This document shows positions 46,561 to 55,579 of a stretch of 64,000 nt of DNA, piece by piece. The stretch's first letter is position 1, and each line of letters begins with the position of its first letter. The translations under genes were made by a program, and so were the position numbers. The notes beneath the pieces were generated by a model that saw nothing but the letters and a program-made list of their open reading frames with translations, did no database searches and was not told the DNA's origin. The DNA is from Streptomyces sp. NK08204 (lineage in GTDB: Bacteria > Actinomycetota > Actinomycetes > Streptomycetales > Streptomycetaceae), in the NCBI RefSeq assembly GCF_020400585.1, contig NZ_JAINVF010000012.1:124001-188000 (forward strand). The letters are read 5' to 3'.

Positions 46561-47931
46561 CTACTGCGGGAAACCGGGGGTCAGCTTGATCTCCGTCGCG
46601 CCGGTCGTCGTGATGCCGGTCGTGCCTCCCCGGAGCAGGACGCTGGGGCGGTAGTAGTCGGCGGACACCAGCAGGTCGGCGTCGCCGTCCCGGTCGAAGT
46701 CGCGCAGGCGGGCGTAGGTGCCGAACTGCTCGCCCTGCGTCGCGCTGCCCGGTACGCCGGCCGTGGCGCGGGAGAACCACTGGGAGCCGGTGCCGGTCAG
46801 GCCGTGCGTGCCGCCCCGCAGGATGTGGACGCCGCCCGCCTCCTTGAGCGTGCCGACGGTCTCCCCGGGCACGCCCACCGCCAGGTCCGGGTAGCCGTCG
46901 TGGTTGGTGTCGCCGGCGGAGAGGGCGGCGCCGAAGTCGTCGTGGGCCGTGGCGGCGGTGGCCACGCCCGACGTGGACTGGGTGAGGCGGTACGACGTGG
47001 CCGGGCCGGTGGAGCCGCCGCGCAGGACGACGACGGAGCCCGCGCCGTTGTTGTACCTGGTGTCGCCGACCGCCAGGTCCCCGTAGCCGTCCTTGTCGAA
47101 GTCCGCGATGACGCCGGTCGGGCTGTAGTCGGGGGAGGTGGCGTTGTACGTCGTGTACTTGCCCGGCGTGATGGTGGTGCCGCCGCGCAGGAACCAGGCG
47201 GCCTGGGTCATCTTGTCGTTCGTGTAGCCCTGGCCGAGGACGTACAGGTCGGTCGCCTTGTCGGCCGTGACCTTGCCGGCGACGAGGGCAGTCGGCTCCA
47301 GGATGTCGGAGTACTCGTGCTTGGTGACCGGGCCCGTCGTGCCCGTCTGCGAGAAGCCGCCGCGGTAGATGTAGATGGTGCCCACCCCGTCGGCGACGGC
47401 CAGGTCCGCCTTGCCGTCGCCGTTGAAGTCGCCGGATGCGAGGGCCGCGCCGAAACCGTAGTCGGAACGGGCCGTGACGGGGATGCGGGTGGCCTTCGTA
47501 CCCAGGCCCGAGGCGGCGCCCCACAGGATGGTGACCGCGCCCGCACCGGCCTTCGTACCCACCATCTCGCTGCGGTCGCCGACGGCGAGGTCGGCGTATC
47601 CGTCGCGGTTGAAGTCCGCCTTCGCCAGCTGGTCGCCGAAGCCGTCGCCGTAGCCTCCGGCGTCGCCGGCCGTCCCGGGGATGTTGGGGCTGTCCTGCGT
47701 GAACGTCTTTGTCGTGGTGCCGGGGCCCGTCGCCGTGCCGTAGGTGACGGTGACCTCACCGGCCCAGCCGGACGCGTAGTCCCGGTAGCCGTCCCCGTTG
47801 AAGTCGTCGGCGTACTTGGCGGGTGCGGTCACCGCGGTCGCCGACGAAGTCGAGAGGATCAGCAGTCCGCCGGTCAGCGCGACGGCCGTCGCCGTCGCGA
47901 GAGCCAGGCGGAGATTCCTGCGCTTGAACAT
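46561..47931 (-). CDS. Secreted FG-GAP (integrin-alpha-like) repeat protein
   Basis: 456 residues from the ATG at 47931 with AGGAGACGC directly upstream. The signal peptide is LALATATAVALTGGLLILSTSSATA. The mature protein is a run of seven or so FG-GAP blades with calcium loops (DDFNGDGYRDYASG, ADFNRDGYADLAVGD, GDFNGDGKADLAVAD, ADFDKDGYGDLAVGD, GDTNHDGYPDLAVGV). It is probably a complete extracellular beta-propeller. No catalytic domain is visible; a binding role is inferred. Confidence 0.9.
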   Translation of the reverse strand: MFKRRNLRLALATATAVALTGGLLILSTSSATAVTAPAKYADDFNGDGYRDYASGWAGEVTVTYGTATGPGTTTKTFTQDSPNIPGTAGDAGGYGDGFGDQLAKADFNRDGYADLAVGDRSEMVGTKAGAGAVTILWGAASGLGTKATRIPVTARSDYGFGAALASGDFNGDGKADLAVADGVGTIYIYRGGFSQTGTTGPVTKHEYSDILEPTALVAGKVTADKATDLYVLGQGYTNDKMTQAAWFLRGGTTITPGKYTTYNATSPDYSPTGVIADFDKDGYGDLAVGDTRYNNGAGSVVVLRGGSTGPATSYRLTQSTSGVATAATAHDDFGAALSAGDTNHDGYPDLAVGVPGETVGTLKEAGGVHILRGGTHGLTGTGSQWFSRATAGVPGSATQGEQFGTYARLRDFDRDGDADLLVSADYYRPSVLLRGGTTGITTTGATEIKLTPGFPQ

Positions 47932-47983
47932 GCGTCTCCTGTGTGCGAACTGTGTGTGCACTGTGGAGACAGCTGAGGGAGCG

Positions 47984-48613
47984 TCAGGGTTGTACGGTCC
48001 GACGCCGGCCCGCCTCGATGATCTCCGTCGCGTCCAGGGTGACCTTCGCGCCGACGGAGTCGGGCAGGGTGACCGACTCGCCGGGAGAGTAGACGCGGTG
48101 GCTGCCGTACTCGCCCTCGGCCGGTTCGGTGAGGACGTGGAGGCGCTGGTGCTTGCGGTCGACCACGACGTAGACGGGGACCTGGGCCTGGGCATAGGCG
48201 ACGACCTTGGTCTTCAGGTCGTCCTTCCAGTTGCTGGACGTGACCTCCAGGACGAGGCGGAAGCAGCCCGGGTCGTAGCAGTTGTTGCTGATGAAGTGGT
48301 CGTCGATGTCGGCGTCCACCACCACGAGGTCGGGAATGACGTAGTCCTCGTCGCCTGTGGGGAGCCAGAGTCCGACGTTCTGGAGGACCTCGGTTTCGCC
48401 GCCGTGCAGACCTGCTGCGATGAACGGGATCATGAGCCCGGTCAGGGCGCGGGCGTGAGGGGCATCCGGGGACGGGGTCACGAGGAGATGGCCTCCGATG
48501 ATCTCGACGCGGTAGCCCGGATGGCGCTCCATGATCTCGTCGGCGATGGTCGTGAGGCTGACCGGCTCTTCGTCTTCGTGGGCGAAGGGCTGCTCGACGG
48601 AAGCTGCGGACAT
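47984..48613 (-). CDS. Uma2-family endonuclease-like protein (intact)
   Basis: 209 residues from the ATG at 48613, preceded by ACGGGAGGCACCTG. The family has a PD-(D/E)xK fold: YVIPDLVVVDADI, then RLVLEVTSSNWKDDLKTKV with the acidic-x-K pattern, and QVPVYVVVDRKHQRLHVL. Uma2 proteins are abundant in Streptomyces and cyanobacteria, and their biological role is unknown. TACGATG about 50 bases upstream looks like the -10 and is conserved in the pseudogene copy. Confidence 0.92.
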   Translation of the reverse strand: MSAASVEQPFAHEDEEPVSLTTIADEIMERHPGYRVEIIGGHLLVTPSPDAPHARALTGLMIPFIAAGLHGGETEVLQNVGLWLPTGDEDYVIPDLVVVDADIDDHFISNNCYDPGCFRLVLEVTSSNWKDDLKTKVVAYAQAQVPVYVVVDRKHQRLHVLTEPAEGEYGSHRVYSPGESVTLPDSVGAKVTLDATEIIEAGRRRTVQP

Positions 48614-48712
48614 CAGGTGCCTCCCGTGGGCTGGTGTCGAGAGCATCATCGTAGGTCGGAGGCAGCCCGCATGTCCTTCGCGGCCATGCTCACCCGATCG
48701 TGTGGCATATGC

Positions 48713-48750
48713 CCGAGGGCCCCGTTCCCAGCGGGAAACGGGGCCCTCGG
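48713..48750 (-). terminator. sdh operon terminator
   Basis: CCGAGGGCCCCGTT and AACGGGGCCCTCGG form a perfect 14-bp stem with a 10-base loop, 17 bases beyond the sdhB stop. Confidence 0.88.
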
Positions 48751-48766
48751 CATGGCCGACGGAAGA

Positions 48767-49531
48767 TCAGTAGCGACGCGTGATCAGCGCGCGCTTCACT
48801 TCCTGGATCGCCTTCGTGACCTCGATACCGCGCGGGCAGGCGTCCGTGCAGTTGAAGGTCGTACGGCAGCGCCAGACGCCGTCCTTGTCGTTGAGGATCT
48901 CCAGGCGCTGCTCGCCCGCCTCGTCACGGCTGTCGAAGATGAAGCGGTGGGCGTTCACGATCGCGGCCGGGCCGAAGTACTGGCCGTCGTTCCAGAACAC
49001 CGGGCAGGAGGAGGTGCAGGCCGCGCAGAGGATGCACTTCGTCGTGTCGTCGAAGCGCTCGCGGTCCTCGGCCGACTGCAGACGCTCCCGGGTCGGCTCG
49101 TTCGTGTCCTTCGTGATGAGGAAGGGCATGACGTCGCGGTACGCCTGGAAGAACGGCTCCATGTCCACGACCAGGTCCTTGAGGACCGTCAGGCCCTTGA
49201 TGGGCTCGATCGTGATCGGCTTGTCGGGGTTGATGTCCTTGATCAGGGTCTTGCAGGCAAGACGGTTCTTGCCGTTGATCCGCATCGCGTCCGAGCCGCA
49301 GATGCCGTGCGCGCAGGAGCGGCGGAAGGTGAGGGTGCCGTCGAGGTCCCACTTGATCTTGTGGAGGCCGTCGAGGACACGCTCCTTCGGGTCGATCTCC
49401 AGCTGGAAGTCTTCCCAGGTCGGCTCCGCCGAGACTTCCGGGTTGAAGCGGCGGACCCGGAAGGTGACCGTGATGTAGGGGGACGCCGCCTGGGCGTCCG
49501 CCTCGGCCTTGTCCAGAACAGGGGTTGCCAT
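48767..49531 (-). CDS. sdhB: Succinate dehydrogenase iron-sulfur subunit
   Basis: 254 residues. It carries electrons from the flavin to quinone within complex II. The [2Fe-2S] ligands are in RRSCAHGICGSDAMRING and CKTLI. The ferredoxin-like motifs CILCAACTSSCP and CRTTFNCTDACPRGI bind the [4Fe-4S] and [3Fe-4S] clusters. Its ATG overlaps the sdhA stop (ATGA). It is the last gene of sdhCDAB. Confidence 0.97.
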   Translation of the reverse strand: MATPVLDKAEADAQAASPYITVTFRVRRFNPEVSAEPTWEDFQLEIDPKERVLDGLHKIKWDLDGTLTFRRSCAHGICGSDAMRINGKNRLACKTLIKDINPDKPITIEPIKGLTVLKDLVVDMEPFFQAYRDVMPFLITKDTNEPTRERLQSAEDRERFDDTTKCILCAACTSSCPVFWNDGQYFGPAAIVNAHRFIFDSRDEAGEQRLEILNDKDGVWRCRTTFNCTDACPRGIEVTKAIQEVKRALITRRY

Positions 49532-51285
49532 CAGTACTTACGCTCCATCGGCTGGTAGCGGGTCTGGACGACCGGCTTGTAGTCGAGACGGACGGTTTCC
49601 GAGCCGTCGGCGCCGACCTCGCGGTACGCCATGGTGTGGCGCATGAAGTTGACGTCGTCGCGGTTCGGGTAGTCCTCGCGGTAGTGACCGCCGCGGGACT
49701 CCTTGCGGGCGAGGGCCGACACCGCCATGACCTCGGCCAGGTCGAGCAGGTTGCCCAGCTCGATCGCCTCAAGGAGGTCCGTGTTGAAACGCTTGCCCTT
49801 GTCCTGGATCGCCACGTTCTTGTAGCGCTCCTTGAGCTCGGCGATCTTCTCGACCGCCGTCTTGATCGTCTGCTCGGTGCGGAACACCATGACGTTCGCG
49901 TCCATGGTCTCCTGCAGCTCGCGACGGAGCTGGGCCACCCGCTCGTTGCCGGTGGAGTTGCGCAGCTGCTCGATCTGCTCGACGACCAACTCGGCGGGGT
50001 TCTCCGGCAGCTCGACGAAGCCCGCCTTCTGCGAGTACTCCGCCGCCGCGATGCCGGCCCGGCGGCCGAAGACGTTGATGTCCAGCAGGGAGTTCGTGCC
50101 GAGGCGGTTCGCGCCGTGGACCGACACGCAGGCGACCTCGCCGGCCGCGTACAGGCCGGGGACGACCGTGGTGTTGTCCGCCAGGACCTCACCCTCGACG
50201 TTGGTCGGGATGCCGCCCATCGCGTAGTGGGCGGTCGGCTGGATCGGGATCGGGTCCGTGTAGGGCTCGATGCCGAGGTAGGTGCGCGCGAACTCCGTGA
50301 TGTCCGGGAGCTTCGCGTCCAGCTGCTCCGGCGGCAGGTGGGTGAGGTCCAGGTAGACGTGGTCGCCCTCGGGACCGCAGCCGCGGCCCTCGCGGATCTC
50401 CGTGTAGATGGACCGGGACACGACGTCACGGGACGCCAGGTCCTTCATGACCGGCGCGTACTTCTCCATGAAGCGCTCGCCGTCCTTGTTGCGCAGGATG
50501 CCGCCCTCACCGCGGGCGCCCTCCGTCAGCAGGATGCCCATGCGCCAGATGCCGGTCGGGTGGAACTGGAAGAACTCCATGTCCTCCAGCGGCAGGCCAC
50601 GGCGGTACACCGCCGCCTGGCCGTCACCGGTCAGCGTGTGCGCGTTCGACGTCACCTTGAAGAACTTGCCGCAGCCGCCGGAGGCGTAGATGACGGCCTT
50701 CGCCTGGAAGATGTGGATCTCGCCGGTCGCCAGCTCGTACGCGACGACACCGGCCGACCGCTTGACGCCGTCGACCTCGGTGATCAGCTGGTCCAGGACG
50801 TAGAACTCGTTGAAGAACTCCACACCCTCCTTGACGCAGTTCTGGTACAGCGTCTGGAGGATCATGTGGCCGGTGCGGTCCGCCGCGTAGCAGGACCGGC
50901 GGACCGGGGCCTCACCGTGGTTACGGCTGTGACCGCCGAAGCGGCGCTGGTCGATGGTGCCGTTCGGGGTCCGGTTGAACGGCAGGCCCATCTTCTCCAG
51001 GTCGAGGACGGCGTCGATGGCCTCCTTCGCCAGGATCTCGGCGGCGTCCTGGTCGACCAGGTAGTCACCGCCCTTGACCGTGTCGAAGGTGTGCCACTCC
51101 CAGTTGTCCTCCTCCACGTTGGCCAGCGCGGCGGCCATGCCGCCCTGCGCGGCGCCCGTGTGGGAGCGGGTGGGGTAGAGCTTGGTCAGGACAGCGGTCC
51201 GGCTGCGCTTCGTCGACTCGATGGCCGCGCGCATGCCGGCTCCGCCGGCGCCGACGATGACGGTGTCGTACTTGTGGATCTTCAT
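49531..51285 (-). CDS. sdhA: Succinate dehydrogenase flavoprotein subunit
   Basis: 584 residues. It oxidises succinate to fumarate. The N-terminal FAD site is YDTVIVGAGGAGMRAAIES, and the histidine that carries covalent FAD is in PTRSHTGAAQGGMA. Substrate-site residues lie in EFFQFHPTGIW, LTEGARGEGG and QPTAHYAMGG. Full length. It lies between sdhD (19-base gap) and sdhB (four-base overlap). Confidence 0.98.
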   Translation of the reverse strand: MKIHKYDTVIVGAGGAGMRAAIESTKRSRTAVLTKLYPTRSHTGAAQGGMAAALANVEEDNWEWHTFDTVKGGDYLVDQDAAEILAKEAIDAVLDLEKMGLPFNRTPNGTIDQRRFGGHSRNHGEAPVRRSCYAADRTGHMILQTLYQNCVKEGVEFFNEFYVLDQLITEVDGVKRSAGVVAYELATGEIHIFQAKAVIYASGGCGKFFKVTSNAHTLTGDGQAAVYRRGLPLEDMEFFQFHPTGIWRMGILLTEGARGEGGILRNKDGERFMEKYAPVMKDLASRDVVSRSIYTEIREGRGCGPEGDHVYLDLTHLPPEQLDAKLPDITEFARTYLGIEPYTDPIPIQPTAHYAMGGIPTNVEGEVLADNTTVVPGLYAAGEVACVSVHGANRLGTNSLLDINVFGRRAGIAAAEYSQKAGFVELPENPAELVVEQIEQLRNSTGNERVAQLRRELQETMDANVMVFRTEQTIKTAVEKIAELKERYKNVAIQDKGKRFNTDLLEAIELGNLLDLAEVMAVSALARKESRGGHYREDYPNRDDVNFMRHTMAYREVGADGSETVRLDYKPVVQTRYQPMERKY

Positions 51286-51304
51286 GATTCTCGCAGCCCC
51301 GTGC

Positions 51305-51784
51305 CTAGCGGATGTTCGGGTCGAAGGTGAAGATCACCAGCGTGCCCAGCAGGATGGTGAACACCGTGGCGGTGTAGAGCAGCCCCTTCAGCCACAGCCG
51401 GCTGTTCGGCCGCTCCGCGTAGTCGTTGATGATCGTGCGCAGGCCGTTGGACCCGTGCAGCATCGCGAGCCACAGCATCAGCAGGTCCCAGACCTGCCAG
51501 AACGGGGACGCCCAGCGGCCGGCCACGAAGGCGAAGCCGAGCTTGGAGACACCGCCGTCCAGCATCAGCTGGATCAGGATGTGGCCGACGACGAGGACGA
51601 CCAGCACGACGCCGGACAGGCGCATGAACAGCCAGGCCGCCATCTCGAAGTTGCCCCGGGTGGACCTCGGGGTCTTCTTGGTGCGCTTGCGCGGCGCCTC
51701 GATGAGCGGGGCCGGGTTGTCGACGGAGTAGACGGGGGCGCCCTCGACGGGGCCGACTCCGGTGGGGATTTCAGTCGTGGACAT
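51305..51784 (-). CDS. sdhD: Succinate dehydrogenase membrane anchor subunit
   Basis: 159 residues from the ATG at 51784. A soluble N-terminal 45 residues precedes three membrane helices (MRLSGVVLVVLVVGHILIQL; PFWQVWDLLMLWLAMLHGSN; LLYTATVFTILLGTLVIFTF). Histidines in VVGHIL and AMLHGSNGLR are positioned to bind haem b. It anchors SdhAB and contributes to the quinone site. It starts five bases after the sdhC stop. Confidence 0.93.
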   Translation of the reverse strand: MSTTEIPTGVGPVEGAPVYSVDNPAPLIEAPRKRTKKTPRSTRGNFEMAAWLFMRLSGVVLVVLVVGHILIQLMLDGGVSKLGFAFVAGRWASPFWQVWDLLMLWLAMLHGSNGLRTIINDYAERPNSRLWLKGLLYTATVFTILLGTLVIFTFDPNIR

Positions 51785-51789
51785 GGGCG

Positions 51790-52170
51790 TCAGCTCCCGA
51801 ACAGGATTCGAGCGGCGTGGCCGAGGACGGGGTAGAACGCCCCACCCATGAGAACGACCCAGATGCCGACGACGGACCAGAGCATCTGCTTCTGGTAGCG
51901 AGGACCCTTCGACCAGAAGTCGACAGCGATGACGCGCAGGCCGTTGAGTGCGTGGAAGAGGATGGCGGCGGTGAGGCCGTACTCCAGCAGCGAAACGATC
52001 GGCGTCTTGTAGGTGGCTACGACCTTGTCGTAGTCCTCGGGGCTGACACGGACGAGAGCGGTGTCCAGCACATGGACGAACAGGAAGAAGAAAATGAGGA
52101 CGCCGGTGACTCGGTGAGCCACCCAGGACCACATTCCTTCCCGGCCGCGGTACAGCGTTCCAGCCGGCAC
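51790..52170 (-). CDS. sdhC: Succinate dehydrogenase cytochrome b556 subunit
   Basis: 126 residues from the GTG at 52170, preceded by CCGGAGGGTTC. Three helices carry the SdhC signature: GMWSWVAHRVTGVLIFFFLF, with haem-region histidines in FVHVLD and ILFHALNGLRVI. It is the first gene of sdhCDAB. Confidence 0.95.
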   Translation of the reverse strand: MPAGTLYRGREGMWSWVAHRVTGVLIFFFLFVHVLDTALVRVSPEDYDKVVATYKTPIVSLLEYGLTAAILFHALNGLRVIAVDFWSKGPRYQKQMLWSVVGIWVVLMGGAFYPVLGHAARILFGS

Positions 52171-52362
52171 GGAAGAACCCTCCGGGAGCGGGGACTAGGG
52201 CCGCGCCGGCTTCACTGTCGGTCGGGCCCGGCCGGGTACGGTCCACCGGCCCCCAGCATCGTAGCCATGCGCTGGGCCGTCCTTTACGGGGGGCCTACCT
52301 TGTGTGATCAAAATGGCACCGGATGGGGTAGGCCGTGGCGGCTGCCGGGGTGGTCTGTGCCG
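52171..52362 (-). promoter_or_regulatory. Promoter region of sdhCDAB
   Basis: This gap lies upstream of sdhC and downstream of the OHCU-like gene. On the minus strand TACGAT (52263-52258) could be a -10, but no convincing -35 is spaced to it. TTTTGATCACACAAGG further upstream is AT-rich for this genome and might hold an operator. No gene is present. Confidence 0.3.
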
Positions 52363-52935
52363 TTATGTGCCGTGTGCGGGTGCGTGGGGGCTGGTGGCGC
52401 GGCGCGGCGGAGCCGCAGGTGAGCACGGTCCCGCGCCTTGGAGGAGGCGTGTCAGGCGTTCTCTCGCCAGGCGCCGGAGTTCGTCCCAGGCCACCACCCG
52501 CTCGTCCTCCGGATCGTTTGTCAATCGTGACCGGATGCCCTCGAGGATGCGGTCGATGACCTCCTCCGGGTGAGCATCGCCCAGGTAGATGACGAACGCG
52601 TGTCCGAATCTGGCCTCATAGGCGGCGTGTGCCGCGCTGAGGGCCATGTGGGCCGCGGAGTAGCTGCCCTCCGGGAGCTGGGGCAGGGCCTCACCGGCCA
52701 GCGCCTCGGTGAGGTCGCCCGGGGCCAGGTCGTACGCCGCCTCGTCCGCCGCGGCCAGGAGGGCGTCCAGGTCGGGGTAGGGGCGGTGGTCGGTGATGCG
52801 GCCGGACCAGCGCGGACTGCGCAGGCAGTGGAGGAGGAGTGCGCGGGCCTCGTCGGCGTGGGCGGCGTTGAAGGCGTCCAGCGGGTGGGGAAGAGAGGGG
52901 AGGCGGTGGGCGGGCAGCGTGAGTCCTCGAGGCAC
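52363..52935 (-). CDS. OHCU decarboxylase-like protein
   Basis: 190 residues from the GTG at 52935. It resembles 2-oxo-4-hydroxy-4-carboxy-5-ureidoimidazoline decarboxylase of urate breakdown: FNAAHADEARALLLHCLRSP, WSGRITDHRPYPDLDALLAA, MALSAAHAAYEARFGHAFVI, ERVVAWDELRRLARERLTRL. The usual catalytic His region (SAAHAAYEARFGHAF) is present, although the family FGFPFI segment is changed to FGHAFVI. No urate oxidase or HIU hydrolase gene is nearby, so its part in purine catabolism is uncertain. It is transcribed toward sdhC. Confidence 0.75.
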   Translation of the reverse strand: MPRGLTLPAHRLPSLPHPLDAFNAAHADEARALLLHCLRSPRWSGRITDHRPYPDLDALLAAADEAAYDLAPGDLTEALAGEALPQLPEGSYSAAHMALSAAHAAYEARFGHAFVIYLGDAHPEEVIDRILEGIRSRLTNDPEDERVVAWDELRRLARERLTRLLQGAGPCSPAAPPRRATSPHAPAHGT

Positions 52936-53089
52936 ATGGAGTGTGGCAGGGGATGCTGTGAAAGTTGTGTCGTCACGTTATCGAGGGTGGTCACAGCGTG
53001 GCCGACGGGGGCCCGCATTTCACCCGAACGGGAGAGTTTCGCAGCGACTCGATGACGAATGAGGCGACGAAAGGTCGTAGGTTGGCCGA

Positions 53090-54745
53090 GTGAGCCAGCA
53101 CAGGCACCGTGCCTCGTCGCAGCAGGTGACGCGGAAGCGGGCGGTGGTCGCCGCCGCGTTCGCCGGGACCGTCGCGCTCGGGGTGGGTATCGGCGTGTGG
53201 GCCTCGGTGGACGGGGGTGGAGGGAACCCGGAGAAGGGGCTCCACCCGGCCTCCTCGGGGCGGGCGAGCGGCACGGGTGCGACCGGGCACAGCCCCGGCC
53301 CCAAGGCCACCCCCACACGGTCCTACCCCTTGTCCCGGGCGCCGCGCACGATACCCGCGGTGCACTCCCACACCCCGGCGCGCGGTCCCGGCTGGCAGCC
53401 CCGCAGGGGAGAGCGGGTGGTGGTGAGCGACCTCGCGCTGGCCGACGAGGGGCGGCTGACAGCCGGGGAGCTGGGGCTGACGTACGCGGGAAAGAAGGAC
53501 GACGTACGGGCGGGCGACGTACGGCTCGCGCTCGGCGGCGGCGGGAACCCGGAGTCGTACTCCATGACCGTGCGCGGCGGGCGCGTCGACATCAGCGGGC
53601 CGGGTGACGCGGGGGTCTTCTACGGCACCCGCACCCTGAAGCAGGAGGTCCACGGCGGGGGCGCGGCTCCGGAGGGGGTCGTGCGGGACGAGCCCGCCAA
53701 GGCGGTGCGCGGATTCAATCTCGACATCGCGCGCAAACCGTACACGGAGACCTGGATCGAGGACCGGATACGCGAGCTGGGGGACCTGAAGTTCAACGAG
53801 CTGGGGCTGCACTTCTCCGACGACCAGGCCTTCCGGATCGAGTCCAGCAGCCACCCCGAGATCGTCGCCCCGGACCATCTGAGCAAGGCACAGGTCAAAC
53901 GGATCGTGGACCTGGCCGCCGCCCGGCACATCACCGTCGTACCGGAGATCGACTCCCCGGGCCACCTGGGCGCGGTCCTGGCCGCCCACCCCGAGCTGCA
54001 GCTGCGCAACGCGAAGGGGGTCGCCACGCGCGGCGCCATCGACATCTCCAAGCCCGCCTCCGCACAACTCGTCGACGATCTGCTGAACGAGTACGCGGGC
54101 CTGTTCACCGGCGGGCAGTGGCATCTGGGCGGGGACGAGTACCAGGCCCTGGCCGTGCCGAACCCCCAGGCGTCGTACCCGCAGCTGGCCGCCGCCGCCC
54201 GGAAGGCCTACGGCCCCGGCGGCACCGTCGCCGACCTCGCCACCGGCTGGCTCAACGACCGCGCCGGAACCGCCCGCGTGCACAGCAGGACCCTGCGGGC
54301 CTGGAACGACGGCTTCTTCCGCGGCACCTCCGTGCAGCCCGCCAAGGACCTCCAGGCCGCCTACTGGACCGGCAAGGAGCGGGGTGCCCGGCTGCCGGCG
54401 GAGTACCTGGGCGAGGGCCGGAAGGTCGTCAACTACAACGACGAGTTCCTCTACTACGTCCTCGGGCAACCGCAGACCTTCGTGTACCCGACGGGGCAGC
54501 GGATCTACGAGCAGTGGAACCCGCGGGTGCTGCGCGGCACGGTCGCCGTACCGGCGCGCTACGACGGGCAGATCCTCGGCGGCTTCTTCGCCGTCTGGAG
54601 CGACCGGCCGGACGCACAGACCCAGGACCAGGTCGCCGCGGGCATCCGGATGCCGCTGCGGGCCACCGTCCAGAAGCTGTGGGACCCGGGTGCCCCGCCG
54701 CTGTCCTGGGCCGACTTCCGCAGGCTCGCGGACCGGCTGGGCTGA
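53090..54745 (+). CDS. Secreted beta-N-acetylhexosaminidase (GH20)
   Basis: 551 residues from the GTG at 53090. A signal/anchor helix (AVVAAAFAGTVALGVGIGVW) and a P/S/T linker precede a GH20b-like domain and the (beta/alpha)8 catalytic domain. Segments include VRGFNLDIARKPYTETWIED, LHFSDDQAFRIESSSHPEIV (split cores), VVPEIDSPGHLGAVLA and the catalytic pair D349-E350 in WHLGGDEYQ. It removes terminal GlcNAc or GalNAc, probably from chitin or wall fragments outside the cell. It is monocistronic. Confidence 0.92.
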   Translation: MSQHRHRASSQQVTRKRAVVAAAFAGTVALGVGIGVWASVDGGGGNPEKGLHPASSGRASGTGATGHSPGPKATPTRSYPLSRAPRTIPAVHSHTPARGPGWQPRRGERVVVSDLALADEGRLTAGELGLTYAGKKDDVRAGDVRLALGGGGNPESYSMTVRGGRVDISGPGDAGVFYGTRTLKQEVHGGGAAPEGVVRDEPAKAVRGFNLDIARKPYTETWIEDRIRELGDLKFNELGLHFSDDQAFRIESSSHPEIVAPDHLSKAQVKRIVDLAAARHITVVPEIDSPGHLGAVLAAHPELQLRNAKGVATRGAIDISKPASAQLVDDLLNEYAGLFTGGQWHLGGDEYQALAVPNPQASYPQLAAAARKAYGPGGTVADLATGWLNDRAGTARVHSRTLRAWNDGFFRGTSVQPAKDLQAAYWTGKERGARLPAEYLGEGRKVVNYNDEFLYYVLGQPQTFVYPTGQRIYEQWNPRVLRGTVAVPARYDGQILGGFFAVWSDRPDAQTQDQVAAGIRMPLRATVQKLWDPGAPPLSWADFRRLADRLG

Positions 54746-54851
54746 CCTCCTTGGCTGAAATCCCGTCACTGTGACACTCCTGGGCCGTCGCACGCAGTAA
54801 GGGGAAGTGCGGGCTCCGTATAGGTCGGCGCCCTGGCTAGGGAGGCTTTTG

Positions 54852-55469
54852 ATGAGCCTGTTGGAACTGATCGCACAGGCCGACGAACGCGGACTGGCCG
54901 CTGGCGGACTGGCTTGTTTGGATCGGTGCGTGCCCCTGTTCGGCGGCGACGACGAGGCGCTGCGCCCCCTGTGGGCGCACCTCGCCGACGGCTCGGAGTG
55001 GGCCGAGAGCCTGCGGAAGGCGCGCGCCGCGCTCGACCCGGGCGACCCGGGCGACGCGGACGACGCGGGCGACGAGGCCGCGGTGGACGGGGAGCCCGCC
55101 GGGGACGAGGCCGCGCTGCTCGTCCGCCGCATGCTGCAGGCCGCCCCGGCCGAGCGCACCGCCGACGCGCTGCGGGCCTGGGCCGACGCCTGCTCCGTCG
55201 CCTCCCTGCGCATCCACCGGCTGCTCGACCCCGCCGTCGACGACACCACCCCGGCCGACGACATCGAGGCCGAGCGGGCGGGCGGTCCGGAGAGCGCGTC
55301 CCCGCTGGTGGCCGCCGAGCTGCGACGCCAGGTCCTCGTCCTGGAACTGCTCGCCGAACACGGCAAGCGGGGCCTGCGCCGCGCCCTGGACGTCTCGGTC
55401 GAGGGCCGGCGGGTACTGCGCGCGGTGGTCTCGCGCCGGGCCCGCGGCGGAGTCAAGCCCGGTTGCTGA
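54852..55469 (+). CDS. Conserved hypothetical cytoplasmic protein
   Basis: 205 residues from the ATG at 54852, preceded by GGGAGGCTTTTG. It is mostly helical and acidic. Features are SLLELIAQADERGLAAGG, a D/G/A-rich low-complexity loop at about 62-85 (DPGDPGDADDAGDEAA), and a C-terminal leucine/arginine-rich helix pair (ELRRQVLVLELLAEHGKRGL). I recognise no family. It lies between the hexosaminidase and the small DUF protein in the same direction. Confidence 0.75.
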   Translation: MSLLELIAQADERGLAAGGLACLDRCVPLFGGDDEALRPLWAHLADGSEWAESLRKARAALDPGDPGDADDAGDEAAVDGEPAGDEAALLVRRMLQAAPAERTADALRAWADACSVASLRIHRLLDPAVDDTTPADDIEAERAGGPESASPLVAAELRRQVLVLELLAEHGKRGLRRALDVSVEGRRVLRAVVSRRARGGVKPGC

Positions 55470-55579
55470 AAGGTTCCTGTGACGGTCGTGGGTACGGCGG
55501 AGCTGAGGCGGTCCTGCCTCACCCGGTGGAACCTGCCGGACCGAGTGACGTATGCCCTGTCCGAGCCGCTCTTCCCTAT

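Noticed and set aside
52280..52320. Rex redox operator in the sdh promoter region
   Set aside because: TTGTGTGATCAAAA has only one good half-site; the expected TTGTGA...TCACAA symmetry is absent.
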